Assembly (NCBI RefSeq): GCF_002727185.1
Contig: NZ_NIZW01000015.1
Span: 62,001-126,000 of the forward strand
Direction: 5' to 3'
DNA from: Rhodopirellula bahusiensis
GTDB taxonomy: Bacteria; Planctomycetota; Planctomycetia; Pirellulales; Pirellulaceae
DNA length: 64,000 bases
The translations under genes were made by a program, and so were the position numbers. The notes under the pieces were generated by a model, which saw nothing but the letters and a program-made list of their open reading frames with translations, was not told the DNA's origin and ran no database searches. This document shows positions 1-9,814 of this stretch, in pieces. The stretch's first letter is position 1. Every line of letters starts with the position of its first letter.

Positions 1-3000
1 ATCAAACCGTATCAAGAGAACCAATTTCGCTACATCATCTTCAACGGCAAGATCAACCAAGCGATCCGTTTGGACGAGATCCAGCACGCCTGCGTAATGC
101 TGCCGGGCGACCAAGGTCTGATCTTCCCCGGCGGTTATTACTTGCAATCCGGCGAGTTCAAACGCTTTGACCACGGACTGGTCGACATGCGTTACGAGCG
201 AACGATCAACTCGCCCAACGGCGAAGACAGCTTGTATCTGTTTTCCAATGTGGAAGACGGAACCTACATCCAACTGCGTTACAACCAAATCCGCCAGTCG
301 GTCGACACACCGCTCGTGTGCCACGGTCAAACGTTCTTCGAAGCCGGCGAAATGGTCTGCTTCAAAGGCCAAGACACGCCGCAGAAGCACCATGCGATTC
401 AGTTGTGGCAAACGCCGTTCACCAGCGAAGACTACCTGCCCGAGAACCAAACCGATTCGTTGCTGTTCAAAATCGGCAACAAAGACTTGGTTCGCGGGAT
501 GGCCGAGTGCAGCGAACTGCTGCAACTGATCGAGAAGGACGACAGCTACAACGATTTGTACATCGACCTGTCCAAGAAGTCCGGCGATGTCCTCGACAGC
601 TACTTCTGGATCGACAACGAAGAAACTCATCACCTCGCCGAACCACTTCGCAAAATTCGCGAAACGGCGGGAGCGGCGATCGAAGAATACGAAAAAGTCG
701 TTCGTGTTCGCGAAGCCACCGCCAAGCAAACTCGCCAGGTCCAATCGGACACGAACACGACGCTGAAAGAGATCGAGCGTTCGCGGTTCACTTCGATTGA
801 CCAGTTCGTCGCTTCGCTGGCGCAACTGCGAGTCCAGAGAGGCCGTGCGATCGCTTTGCGTGAACTTCGGTTCGTCGACCTTTCCGTCGTGGAAGAATTG
901 GAATCGGTCACCGCCGAGCAATCGGATCGTCTCAGCCGTCGCTGCGTCGAATTCCTGCTCGGCGAAGATGCATTGCAACCTTATCGCGACCGGGTTGCCG
1001 AAGCCGATAACCGCGTTCCCGAAATCAAGGGCGTCGCTCAAGCCAAAGAACTCGAAGCAGAGATCGACCAATCCGCTGCCGATTTGGAATTGCTGACCGA
1101 AACGGTGAGCAACCTGCAGATCGACGACGCGACTCAGCGCACCACCATCATCGATGCGATCGGCGACGTCTTCGCGACCGTCAATCGCGTTCGCAGTGCG
1201 CTGAAAAATCGCAAGCAAGAACTGATCGGCGTCGAAGGCCGAGCCGAATTTGCATCGCAGTTGAAATTGCTCGAACAAACCACGACTGGCTACCTCGACG
1301 TCTGCGACACGCCCGCTCGTTGTGACGAGTACCTGACGAAAGTCATGGTGCAACTCGAAGAGCTCGAAGGTCGCTTCGCCGAATTCGACGAGTTCATCGA
1401 AACGCTCGCCTCTCGTCGCGAAGACGTTTACGGCGCTTTCGAATCGCGAAAAGTTGCGTTGGTTGAAAAACGCAATCGACGTGCCGAGGCTCTCAGTTCC
1501 GCCGCCGAACGGATCCTCAGCGGGATCCAGCATCGCGTTTCGAACATGGAATCGATCGATCAAATCGCTGCGTACTTCGCTGGCGACTTGATGGTCGGCA
1601 AGATTCGCAGCCTGATCGAAGAACTCGATGAACTCGGCGATGCCGTTCGCGTCGGTGATTTGCAAAGCCGCCTCAAAACGCTTCGCGAAGACGCGCTACG
1701 AGGCCTCAAAGATCGCCAAGATCTCTACGAAGACGGTGGCGATGTCATCCGACTGGGCGAACGAAAATTCGCGGTCAACACTCAGCCTCTGGACCTGACG
1801 ACGGTCCTACGAAGCGACGAACTCTGCCTGCACCTGACTGGCACGCAGTACTTCGATCCCATCGACGACGAGCGACTGATCGCCGCCCGCGACATTTGGA
1901 ACCAATCGCTGATCAGCGAGAACTCCGACGTCTACCGAGCCGAATTCCTGGCGATGGATCTGTTCGAATCCGGCCAAGCGGAATCGATTCAAGAGTTGGA
2001 AACGTTGAATGCGGCTTGGGTCGCCGAACGCATGGCCGGCCGTTTCGATGAAGGCTATGCCAAAGGCGTTCACGATGTCGACACCGCGATCATCTTGCGA
2101 GGTTTGATTGACCTGGATCGGTCCATTGGGCTGCTGCGTCACGCTCCATCACTTCGCACCGCATCCCAGCTTTGGTGGCAATGCTTCCTCGACACCAAAC
2201 AACGCACCAAAATGAAGAACTGGATCGCGGGCTTTGCCAAGCTCGCGATGGCGTTCCCTCAAGCTCAACCTGCCGTCGAATTCCGTCAACACCTGACTGA
2301 ACTGGCAGCCGAACATCAATCCGAGTGGATTGTACTGTTCGAAAAAGTGATCACGCCGGAACGGATCGCCGACTACCTGTTTGAACAACTGACGAGGGCA
2401 CCCGACAAGGTCGCCATCAGCGGCCAAACAAACACGTTGCACGAAGACTTCCTTCGCTCGCTTCCCGAGTCGGATCAAAAACGGTGGGTCCTCGGCGGCC
2501 TGAAACCCAACACTGCCTCTCCGGTTCACACCTTCGTGCTGGCTCGCAACTGGGCCGACGCGTTTCTGAACAAACGGGCGAACGACGACAGCAATGAAAC
2601 CGGTGACTCACCGCATTGGTACCGAGACGAATTGGCTTGGCTGATTTTCCAATCCGCGATGGATGCCAAAAAAACAACCACGACGGCTCGACCTGCCAAC
2701 GAAGTCATCGACGTCCCCGTCGCGAAACGCCTGACGGGGTTGGTTGGCAGCCATGCCCGAATCGGACGTGGCGAGATGCCGCTGCACTATCACGAATACA
2801 TCACGCGACTGCGTGGCTACCGCGAAAATGTGGTGCCGCGATTCCGCTCGCTTCACCAAGCCAAAACCGAGTGCGTCGAGTCCGCTCGCGAATCGATGCG
2901 TTTGGATGAATTCAAACCTCGCGTCCTCAGCAGTTTCGTCCGCAACCGATTGCTCGACGAAGTTTACCTGCCGCTGATCGGCGACAACCTCGCCAAACAG

Positions 3001-4500
3001 ATGGGAACGGTCGGCGAAGACAAACGCACCGACCGAATGGGATTGCTGCTGCTGATCTCGCCACCCGGCTACGGCAAAACAACGTTGATGGAATACATCG
3101 CCAGCCGACTGGGTTTGGTGTTCATGAAAATCAACGGCCCCGCGATCGGTCACGGTGTGACGTCGTTGGATCCAGCGGAAGCCCCCAATGCCGCGGCCCG
3201 CGAAGAAGTCATGCGTTTGAACTTGGCGCTCGAGATGGGCGACAACGTAATGCTGTACCTCGATGACATCCAACACACGCACCCGGAATTGCTGCAGAAG
3301 TTCATCTCCTTGTGCGATGCCACACGAAAAATCGAAGGCGTTCGAAACGGAAAGACGCGAACGTATGACCTGCGTGGCCGGCGAGTCGCGGTGGTCATGG
3401 CGGGCAACCCGTACACCGAATCGGGCGATCGCTTCCAAATCCCCGACATGCTTTCCAACCGAGCCGACGTTTACAACTTGGGCGAGATCATCGGCGAATC
3501 GGCTGACGCGTTCGAGATGAGTTACCTCGAGAACTGTTTGACCAGCAACGTGACCTTGGCACCGCTTTCCAACGCGTCGCCATCGGACGCTCGAGCGATC
3601 ATCGCTGCGGCAGGACGGGATTCTGTCGAAGGCATCGAACTGGAAGCCAATTTCAGCTTGGACCAAATACGGGACATGTTCGAAGTCACTCGCAAATTGC
3701 TGCGAGTCCGTGATGTCGTGCTGCGAGTCAACCGCGCCTACATCCGCTCGGCCGCCCAAGCCGACGAATACCGGACCGAGCCGCCGTTCAAGCTGCAGGG
3801 CAGTTATCGGAACATGAACCGGATCGCCGAACGAGTCGCTCCGGTGATGAACGATGCCGAACTGCAATCGCTGATCATCAGCAACTACGAACAAGACGCT
3901 CAAACGCTGACGACGGACAACGAAGCCAACGTCCTGAAGTTCAAAGAACTGATGGGCATTCTGACTTCGGAAGAGAAACAACGTTGGGACGCGATCAAGT
4001 ACGCGTTTGTGGAAAGCGTTCGGATGGCGGGAATGGACGGCGAAGACCAGGCCGCTCAAGTCCTCCGGCAACTCGCGTCGATGCGAGATGGTCTGGAATC
4101 GATTCGGCAAGTCATCGCCAAGGCCATCGCGATGGAAGATCACTCGGCCGAAGAACGCATGGATTCGCGAGTCGACACGCTGCGTCAAACGTTGCTGTCG
4201 ATGGGCGAATTGATGTCGGGCCGTTTGGAATCCACCGCGAGTCAGCTCGAAGCCATCTCACGGCAACAAGCCGCTTCGCCGCCCGACCAAAAGATCCTGG
4301 TTCAACACAAAGTCCCACGCGTGATCGCGGATTTGGTCAAAGGGCAATTCCACCTGATGCAGGAATGGATGCGTCCGCTGCTGGAAGAATCGATCGACAA
4401 CAGCCGCGATCTCGGCCGATTGCAGGAACAACTCGATCAAATGCTGAAAACGTACCAGGACGTGGAGAACTCATTTCGATCACCGGACGATTCGGCTTGA
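1..4500 (+). CDS. DUF3686-type AAA+ ATPase ('DNA repair ATPase'), 5' end outside window
   Basis: The reading frame is open from the first base, so the true start lies upstream; 1499 codons are visible. The N-terminal ~600 residues are rich in charged, coiled-coil-like helices. A AAA+ module follows: Walker A PPGYGKTTL begins at visible codon 1021 (Lys 1026), Walker B VMLYLDD at 1083-1089, a sensor-1-like Asn in VVMAGNP, and a possible arginine finger in SNRADV. The layout of a long helical N-terminus plus one C-terminal AAA module matches the DUF3686/AAA family that databases call 'ATPase involved in DNA repair'; I know of no firm biochemical proof of that role. The gene ends 51 bases before sua5 on the same strand. 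Family assignment is by recognition; the real function is open. Confidence 0.8.
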   Translation: MKPYQENQFRYIIFNGKINQAIRLDEIQHACVMLPGDQGLIFPGGYYLQSGEFKRFDHGLVDMRYERTINSPNGEDSLYLFSNVEDGTYIQLRYNQIRQSVDTPLVCHGQTFFEAGEMVCFKGQDTPQKHHAIQLWQTPFTSEDYLPENQTDSLLFKIGNKDLVRGMAECSELLQLIEKDDSYNDLYIDLSKKSGDVLDSYFWIDNEETHHLAEPLRKIRETAGAAIEEYEKVVRVREATAKQTRQVQSDTNTTLKEIERSRFTSIDQFVASLAQLRVQRGRAIALRELRFVDLSVVEELESVTAEQSDRLSRRCVEFLLGEDALQPYRDRVAEADNRVPEIKGVAQAKELEAEIDQSAADLELLTETVSNLQIDDATQRTTIIDAIGDVFATVNRVRSALKNRKQELIGVEGRAEFASQLKLLEQTTTGYLDVCDTPARCDEYLTKVMVQLEELEGRFAEFDEFIETLASRREDVYGAFESRKVALVEKRNRRAEALSSAAERILSGIQHRVSNMESIDQIAAYFAGDLMVGKIRSLIEELDELGDAVRVGDLQSRLKTLREDALRGLKDRQDLYEDGGDVIRLGERKFAVNTQPLDLTTVLRSDELCLHLTGTQYFDPIDDERLIAARDIWNQSLISENSDVYRAEFLAMDLFESGQAESIQELETLNAAWVAERMAGRFDEGYAKGVHDVDTAIILRGLIDLDRSIGLLRHAPSLRTASQLWWQCFLDTKQRTKMKNWIAGFAKLAMAFPQAQPAVEFRQHLTELAAEHQSEWIVLFEKVITPERIADYLFEQLTRAPDKVAISGQTNTLHEDFLRSLPESDQKRWVLGGLKPNTASPVHTFVLARNWADAFLNKRANDDSNETGDSPHWYRDELAWLIFQSAMDAKKTTTTARPANEVIDVPVAKRLTGLVGSHARIGRGEMPLHYHEYITRLRGYRENVVPRFRSLHQAKTECVESARESMRLDEFKPRVLSSFVRNRLLDEVYLPLIGDNLAKQMGTVGEDKRTDRMGLLLLISPPGYGKTTLMEYIASRLGLVFMKINGPAIGHGVTSLDPAEAPNAAAREEVMRLNLALEMGDNVMLYLDDIQHTHPELLQKFISLCDATRKIEGVRNGKTRTYDLRGRRVAVVMAGNPYTESGDRFQIPDMLSNRADVYNLGEIIGESADAFEMSYLENCLTSNVTLAPLSNASPSDARAIIAAAGRDSVEGIELEANFSLDQIRDMFEVTRKLLRVRDVVLRVNRAYIRSAAQADEYRTEPPFKLQGSYRNMNRIAERVAPVMNDAELQSLIISNYEQDAQTLTTDNEANVLKFKELMGILTSEEKQRWDAIKYAFVESVRMAGMDGEDQAAQVLRQLASMRDGLESIRQVIAKAIAMEDHSAEERMDSRVDTLRQTLLSMGELMSGRLESTASQLEAISRQQAASPPDQKILVQHKVPRVIADLVKGQFHLMQEWMRPLLEESIDNSRDLGRLQEQLDQMLKTYQDVENSFRSPDDSA

Positions 4501-4551
4501 CGGAACGCCGGTATCTTGCCATTCCGCCGGAATGGATCAAACTTCCGTGTC

Positions 4552-5640
4552 ATGAATCTCGACCCTTCCCATCTGAAAATCTTGCCCGCGACGCCGGAGT
4601 CCATCCGACTCGCCAGCGACGCGCTGCGTGATGGAAAGTTGATCGGTTTGCCCACCGAGACCGTGTACGGCTTGGCCGCACGAGGCGATCGTCCCGATTC
4701 GGTCGCGAAAATTTTCGCGGCCAAGCAACGGCCCGCGACCAACCCGCTGATTTTGCACGTGGGCGATCCCGACGCAGTTCATCCATTGGTCTCGATGGAT
4801 TCGGACATCACGCGGCGGCGTTTCGCAGCAGCGTCCTCCTTGTGGCCTGGACCACTGACATTGGTTCTGCCGCGATCCGAGTCGGTGCTGGACTGCGTCA
4901 CCGCGGGAGGCAACACCGTGGCCGTGCGTGTTCCCGCTCATCCAGTCGCATTGCAATTGCTGAGAGAGGTTTCGCTTCCGATCGCTGCCCCAAGCGCCAA
5001 CGTATCGAACTACATCAGCCCGACTCGTCCCGAGCATGTGATTGATGGATTGGTAGACTCCGTCGAATGGGTGCTCGATGGTGGCAACTGTGATGTCGGA
5101 TTGGAATCCACCGTGCTCTCGATCGCCGACCCAAAGTCTCCGCCGACGATCCTTCGCGAAGGCGTGCTGTCAGCAGCGAAACTGGAAGCCGTGTTCGGCG
5201 AACCTGTGTTGTCATCCGCCACAACCAACATGGAATTATTGAAGTCTCAATCAAACGCACCAGCCGCCTCACCGGGTTTGCATCGCAAGCACTATTCGCC
5301 TCGAACGCCACTCCGGTTGGTTGCGGCGACCGAAAATGTTGCCCCATCAAACGACGGTGGAAACAACAAGAGCCGCATCTTGAGGATCCGACTCCGCGGT
5401 CCTGCCGTATCGTTGCCTGGATACGCCGACGTTTGGAGTCTGTCGCCGGCCGGTGATCCCTTTGAAATTGCCAACCGGTTGTACGATGCCCTGCGGCGAG
5501 CGGATTCGGGCGAATTTGAATCGATCGAGATCGATCAAATCAACGTGCAGGAATGGAGCGAAGCGGGGAACCCCAACTTGCTCGCCGCAATTTCGGATCG
5601 ACTGCGTCGCGCGTCCAACCAAGACGACTCGGCCACTTGA
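4552..5640 (+). CDS. sua5: L-threonylcarbamoyladenylate synthase (Sua5/YrdC/YwlC family)
   Basis: Makes threonylcarbamoyl-AMP from threonine, bicarbonate and ATP, the first step of the t6A37 tRNA modification. The YrdC domain fills residues ~1-205, with the early LPTETVYGLAA motif and the substrate-binding KQRPATNPL segment; APSAN follows near residue 147. At 362 aa it is longer than TsaC (~190 aa) and carries a C-terminal Sua5 domain (GLHRKHYSPRTPL is the conserved linker), so the Sua5 form is preferred. I chose the ATG at 4552; an in-frame TTG at 4516 is possible. It may be cotranscribed with the upstream ATPase gene (51-base gap). Confidence 0.93.
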   Translation: MNLDPSHLKILPATPESIRLASDALRDGKLIGLPTETVYGLAARGDRPDSVAKIFAAKQRPATNPLILHVGDPDAVHPLVSMDSDITRRRFAAASSLWPGPLTLVLPRSESVLDCVTAGGNTVAVRVPAHPVALQLLREVSLPIAAPSANVSNYISPTRPEHVIDGLVDSVEWVLDGGNCDVGLESTVLSIADPKSPPTILREGVLSAAKLEAVFGEPVLSSATTNMELLKSQSNAPAASPGLHRKHYSPRTPLRLVAATENVAPSNDGGNNKSRILRIRLRGPAVSLPGYADVWSLSPAGDPFEIANRLYDALRRADSGEFESIEIDQINVQEWSEAGNPNLLAAISDRLRRASNQDDSAT

Positions 5641-5766
5641 GCAAGCGGCAGCCGAAGTTTGAATCATCGGTTTCGCGTTGGGCACGGTTCTCAGTGCGAC
5701 AGAACCGCGGCTAACGCCGAGCGGCTGATTGAAGTGGCGTCCACCGAGTCGAGTCACCTGCTTCGA

Positions 5767-6795
5767 TCACTTCAGCCAAGGGCGCGATGCATCCGGCTGA
5801 ACCGCGATGATCGGCGGCTGAGATGATTCGATGGTGCCGTTGTTGGGTGCGATCATTCCCGGCGGTGTCGCCAACCACGTCTCCACGTTCCAGCCGGCTT
5901 GGCGGGTTGCGGATGGATCCAACCGCATCGCTTGAGCCAACCAGGTTTGTGCGATCTCGGGCTGGCCAGAATCAACTGCGATCGACGCCAGTTGCAAACG
6001 TGACGTCGCATCCTCTGGGTTTTTCTGAGCCGAGGCGATGAAGTACTGGACCGACTCTTCGGTTCGCCCCAGTTCTCGCATCGCGATTCCTCGCAGCAAG
6101 TCCGCGGCTCCCGGGCGAATGGCCTCGTCGACGTCGCCTACGACCTGAGCGTCTTCACGCAAGCGATCCAAAGTTGCAAGCAGGCGATCGTAGCGTTTCT
6201 GTTGGTGATAAATCTCTGCCGTTCGCAATTGAACGTACGGGTAGTCGGGCTGCAGTGACAAAGCTCGGTGGTAAGCCGACAACGCTTCGTCTTTCTCGTT
6301 TCGAGCGACTTGGCAATCGCCCCAGAGAGCCCAGAGGGCCGCCCATTCACGATCCGAGTCCAGTGCAATTTGACACTGCCGTGCCGCCTCGTCGACTCGT
6401 CCCACTTCCAAGTACATCCGCCCCAAACGCTGCATGTGCTTAGGATCGCCGGCCGAAAGCTGAACCGCCTTTTCGAGGTGCTCGATCGCTTCTTCTCGAA
6501 GACCTTTTTGCCACAGCGATTCGGACATCCCACGATGCGCCGCGTCGTTGACGTTGGATACGTCGAGCGCCTCCGTGAACAGTGTTTCCGCGACCGTCCA
6601 ATCGCCTTGACGCATCGCTTTCGTGCCCTGCCGCGATAGACGTCGAGCGGCGATTGATTGCCGGCTTTCACCGAACCGTCCGATGCCGCGACAGCCTGCC
6701 GAGGGTGGGATGGTCGTGAAACACGTCATCAATAATCCCAGCCGCAACGCCTTCTTCGACAACGACGCGACTGACTCCACGCCAACGATGCGCAT
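5767..6795 (-). CDS. TPR-repeat lipoprotein
   Basis: A 342-aa protein of unknown exact role. Starting at the ATG at 6795 gives a basic N-terminus, a hydrophobic stretch (ALRLGLLMTCFTTIPP) and a lipobox-like PSAGC at about residue 30-35, so export and lipid anchoring are likely. From residue ~60 there are several TPR units, for example in AHRGMSESLWQKGLREEAIE and ALWGDCQVARNEKDEALSAY, which normally act as protein-binding scaffolds. The frame stays open upstream to 7116, but that extension translates the palindromic repeats at 6983-7153 and should not be treated as protein. Convergent with sua5. Confidence 0.75.
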   Translation of the reverse strand: MRIVGVESVASLSKKALRLGLLMTCFTTIPPSAGCRGIGRFGESRQSIAARRLSRQGTKAMRQGDWTVAETLFTEALDVSNVNDAAHRGMSESLWQKGLREEAIEHLEKAVQLSAGDPKHMQRLGRMYLEVGRVDEAARQCQIALDSDREWAALWALWGDCQVARNEKDEALSAYHRALSLQPDYPYVQLRTAEIYHQQKRYDRLLATLDRLREDAQVVGDVDEAIRPGAADLLRGIAMRELGRTEESVQYFIASAQKNPEDATSRLQLASIAVDSGQPEIAQTWLAQAMRLDPSATRQAGWNVETWLATPPGMIAPNNGTIESSQPPIIAVQPDASRPWLK

Positions 6796-6982
6796 CCATC
6801 GGTTGCATCGCTTTGGATGCCAATCGGTTGGAAGACGCAACGGTTTCACGCGGTTAGTTCCGGAGGAAAACAAGCGGCACCGCACGACAAACGCGGCGCC
6901 ACTCTCACGCATAGCAAAATGACGTTCCCCGATGCCAGAGAACTCGAAAAACCCCGCCAATCTCGCAAGCTGCCAAGTCTCG

Positions 6983-7153
6983 AGGTCGTACAGTTTTATT
7001 TCGCCCTCCCTTTGGGAGGGTCGGCCCGCTTCGGGCCGGGGAGGGTTACGCGCTGGATCCAATGCTGAGCCCTCCCCTCGCTTCGCTCGACCCTCCCAGC
7101 GGGAGGGTGATGACAAACGCCCGGCAATACAGCATCTAAAAACTGCACGACCT
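6983..7153. repeat. MITE-like palindromic repeat, copy A
   Basis: A 171-base unit bounded by inverted 15-base ends: AGGTCGTACAGTTTT at 6983-6997 and AAAACTGCACGACCT at 7139-7153. Inside are nested GC-rich hairpins (CCCTCCC/GGGAGGG; GGCCCG/CGGGCC). It has no coding capacity. Copy B follows after 9 bases. Confidence 0.85.
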
Positions 7154-7162
7154 CAACGCAGG

Positions 7163-7332
7163 AGGTCGCGCAGTTTTATTTCACCCTCCCTTTGGGAGGG
7201 TCGGCCCGCTTCGGGCCGGGGAGGGCTACGCGCTGGATCCAATGCTGAGCCCTCCCCTCGCTTCGCTCGACCCTCCCAGAGGGAGGGTGATGACAAACGC
7301 CCGGCAATACAGCATCTAAAACTGCACGACCT
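7163..7332. repeat. MITE-like palindromic repeat, copy B
   Basis: Near-identical to copy A, shifted by ~180 bases. Left end AGGTCGCGCAGTTTT (7163-7177), right end AAAACTGCACGACCT (7318-7332). Both copies are followed by CAACGCAG, so the duplication includes a little flank. Confidence 0.85.
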
Positions 7333-7340
7333 CAACGCAG

Positions 7341-7563
7341 TTGGGGAGGGTCGGTATCCGAGCGTTCAGCGAGAATTCCGGGGAGGGAAGTGCGCTCCGT
7401 TTCCCATGCTCGACGCTCACCCTCGCGTACGCGTGAACGGCGTCGCTCGACCTCACCCCAAACTTCGTTTCGGGAGAGGCACGCCAGCGGAATTCTCCCG
7501 AAAAGCGGTATCAGAAAACCGCACGACCTCCCAAAGGGAGGTGGCAGTAAAACGGCACGGCCT
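7341..7563. repeat. Diverged member of the same repeat family
   Basis: Begins with GGGGAGGGTCGG, contains CTC-rich and GGGAG blocks like copies A and B, and ends with AAAACCGCACGACCT (7515-7529). A second end-like motif, AAAACGGCACGGCCT, lies at 7549-7563. The interior is much changed or replaced. Confidence 0.5.
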
Positions 7564-7810
7564 CCCGCCAGCCGAGCTCGCTTTTGCCTGCCAATGAACC
7601 GGCAAGGTTTACCAGACCGGAACAGGCGATTGGATCGGAAGCGTTTGCTTGACCGGACCGACCGTCACGACCGAATCGTCAGTGCAAACCGGCTCAGAAT
7701 CAGCCGATCGATCAGCTACAGCGAAGGGCATCTCAAACGCACTGCGGCGTGGGAATCTTCGCGTGATGGATCGCACCAGGGCACGTGTCACGTGTTCATC
7801 TCCAAACGGA

Positions 7811-7990
7811 ATGCAATTGATGTTGCCACATTCGCTTGCCGAATCGGAAGAAGAAGCTCCTGGAATGCTGCTGCAAGAGTTGGAACGTCGCCAAGACGAT
7901 GTCCTGGCTCAACTGGATGATCTGGAAGCCAAGCTCAACGAAGTCCTGAGCGGATTGAAAATCGAACCGGACACCACACCGCTCGACTGA
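7811..7990 (+). CDS. Small coiled-coil protein, unknown
   Basis: A possible 59-aa protein from the ATG at 7811. After a short N-terminus it has an amphipathic Leu/Glu/Asp-rich stretch (LLQELERRQDDVLAQLDDL, residues ~21-39) that should form a coiled coil. The frame is open further upstream but that part is basic and Ser/Thr-rich with no helix pattern, so the short form is preferred. It precedes the 8114 gene on the same strand by 123 bases. Function not recognised. Confidence 0.5.
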   Translation: MQLMLPHSLAESEEEAPGMLLQELERRQDDVLAQLDDLEAKLNEVLSGLKIEPDTTPLD

Positions 7991-8113
7991 TCCTGGCACG
8001 TTGGCGAGGTTCCCTGCGGCGTGAATCCTCAGCCATTCCAGACATGCAATGCGGTTGCAAACAACGTTGCTGAATGCGAATTGATTTCTCGCAGATTTCT
8101 GAAGGCACTCCGC

Positions 8114-8467
8114 ATGAATAACGTAGGCTTCGATATGAAGTGTCACGAACTCGCTGAGAAAGTCTCGCAGCTGCGACCGGAGTTGTCGCCAACGGACGTC
8201 GCGCGTCTCTGTTTGATGATCCTCAATCAAGAAGAGAACCCATCGCGTCTGGATGATCCGGCGGCCCTGCAGTCCATCTGGCAAAACGTCAGCTTCCGCT
8301 TCGAAGCGGCGACGGACCAACACGCAGCCGTCTCACGCGAATTGGACACGCTGCTGAACGACGGCCCCATTGAGTTTTCACCGGACCAATTGTGGACACT
8401 GCTTCGCGCGGTCAAGGTCCAAGGCCAGATGCTGGACCTCTACACAAAAGACGTGTCGTTCGCGTGA
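8114..8467 (+). CDS. Conserved-looking small protein, unknown
   Basis: A 117-aa acidic, helical protein without signal peptide or membrane segment. The ATG at 8114 has an AAGG about 9 bases upstream; the frame is open to 8021 but the extra residues look random. Segments such as MKCHELAEKVSQLRPELS and EFSPDQLWTLLRAVKVQGQM look like genuine soluble-protein helices. I do not recognise a domain. It is convergent with citrate synthase, 30 bases away. Confidence 0.65.
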   Translation: MNNVGFDMKCHELAEKVSQLRPELSPTDVARLCLMILNQEENPSRLDDPAALQSIWQNVSFRFEAATDQHAAVSRELDTLLNDGPIEFSPDQLWTLLRAVKVQGQMLDLYTKDVSFA

Positions 8468-8497
8468 GCGAGCCAGTGTCGCAAAACCGCTGAGCGA

Positions 8498-9814
8498 TCA
8501 GCGTTGGTCAAGTGAGATCACGTCTCGCTCAGTCGCGCCAGTGTAGATTTGACGTGGACGATTGATTCTCGAAGCCGGGTTCGCGTGCATTTCACGCCAG
8601 TGAGCCAACCAACCGGGCAATCGACCGATCGCGAAGAGGACCGTGAACATCTGGACCGGAATCCCGAGAGCACGGTAGATCACGCCGGAATAGAAGTCGA
8701 CGTTGGGATACAACTTGCGTTCGATGAAGTACTCGTCTTTGAGCGCCACCTCTTCCAGCTTTTGAGCGACCTCGAACAACGGGTCGTCCAAGTTCAGCTT
8801 GGCCAGCAACTTGTCGCAACTGGCGCGAATGATCGTCGCTCGAGGGTCCGAGTTCTTGTAAACGCGGTGACCGAATCCCATGACGCGGAAGTCGTTGGTT
8901 TTGTCCTTCGCCATGTCGACATACTTCTGAACGTTGCCGCCATCGGCCGCGATTCGTTCCAACATGTTGACGCAAGCTTCGTTGGCACCACCGTGGAGCG
9001 GTCCCCACAGTGCACCGATGCCAGCCGAGATTGACGCAAACAAGTTCGCGTTGCTACTGCCGACCATGCGAACGGTTGACGTGCTGCAGTTTTGCTCGTG
9101 ATCAGCGTGCACGATGAACAGCAAGTTCAGTGCTTCCGCGAAATCGGGATCGACCATGTAATCCGAGGTCGGTGTCGCGAACATCATGTGCAAGAAGTTT
9201 TCGCAGTAGTCCAACTCGTTCTTGGGATACATGAACGGTTGGCCCATCGACTTCTTGTAGCTGTACGCCGCGATCGTTGGCAGTTTCGCGATCAAGCGAT
9301 AGATGGAAATCTCGACCTGACGTGGGTCATTCAGATCCATCGAATCCTGGTAGAACGTCGACAACGCTCCCACAACGCTGCTGAGAATGGCCATCGGGTG
9401 GGCATCTCGCGGGAAGCCGTTGTAGAACGACCGCATGTCCTCGTGGATCATCGTGTGTTCACGAATCCCCGAACGGAACGTTTCAATCTCGTCTTTGTTG
9501 GGCAGGTCGCCAAAGATCAGCAGATAAGCGACTTCAACGAAGTCACAGCTTTTGGCGAGTTGTTCGATGGGGTAACCGCGGTAACGCAGGATACCTTTTT
9601 CGCCATCCAAGAACGTGATCGCACTGCGAGTGCTGCCCGTGTTGACGAACCCATCGTCCAAAGTGATCACACCGGTGTCGGCACGCAGGCGACTGACGTC
9701 GATCGCTTGTTCACCTTCGGAACCTTCCACCAAAGGCAACTCAAGGTTGGTATCCCCGAATTGGACTCGGACGGTGTCGGCTCGTTGAATTTCCAAACTG
9801 GAGGAGGAGCTCAT
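8498..9814 (-). CDS. gltA: Citrate synthase (type II, hexameric-type)
   Basis: Condenses acetyl-CoA and oxaloacetate to citrate at the entry of the TCA cycle. At 438 aa it has the normal length of the Gram-negative type. Catalytic residues are all visible: His274 in GPLHGGANEA, His316 in VMGFGHRVYKNSDPRA and Asp373 in VDFYSGVIYRALG; HADHEQNCSTSTVRMVGSS (236 on) is the family signature. The gene stands alone on the minus strand, divergent from the response regulator at 10138 across 323 bases. Confidence 0.98.
   Translation of the reverse strand: MSSSSSLEIQRADTVRVQFGDTNLELPLVEGSEGEQAIDVSRLRADTGVITLDDGFVNTGSTRSAITFLDGEKGILRYRGYPIEQLAKSCDFVEVAYLLIFGDLPNKDEIETFRSGIREHTMIHEDMRSFYNGFPRDAHPMAILSSVVGALSTFYQDSMDLNDPRQVEISIYRLIAKLPTIAAYSYKKSMGQPFMYPKNELDYCENFLHMMFATPTSDYMVDPDFAEALNLLFIVHADHEQNCSTSTVRMVGSSNANLFASISAGIGALWGPLHGGANEACVNMLERIAADGGNVQKYVDMAKDKTNDFRVMGFGHRVYKNSDPRATIIRASCDKLLAKLNLDDPLFEVAQKLEEVALKDEYFIERKLYPNVDFYSGVIYRALGIPVQMFTVLFAIGRLPGWLAHWREMHANPASRINRPRQIYTGATERDVISLDQR

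Larger units (their letters stand above)
6796..7810. other. Gene-free region with a cluster of palindromic repeats
   Basis: About 1 kb without a convincing gene. It holds two near-identical tandem MITE-like units (6983-7153 and 7163-7332), a diverged third unit (7341-7529) and a lone end motif at 7549-7563. Open frames here run through the repeats and look unlike proteins (Arg/Pro/Ser-rich, changing between strands). Confidence 0.75.

Noticed and set aside
2608-4188. 526-codon frame on the minus strand opposite the DUF3686-type ATPase
   Set aside because: Antisense shadow of a well-supported gene; composition is Arg/His/Phe/Val-rich without domains.
6796-7116. N-terminal extension of the TPR lipoprotein
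   Set aside because: It would translate repeat copy A; the lipobox-bearing start at 6795 explains the gene.
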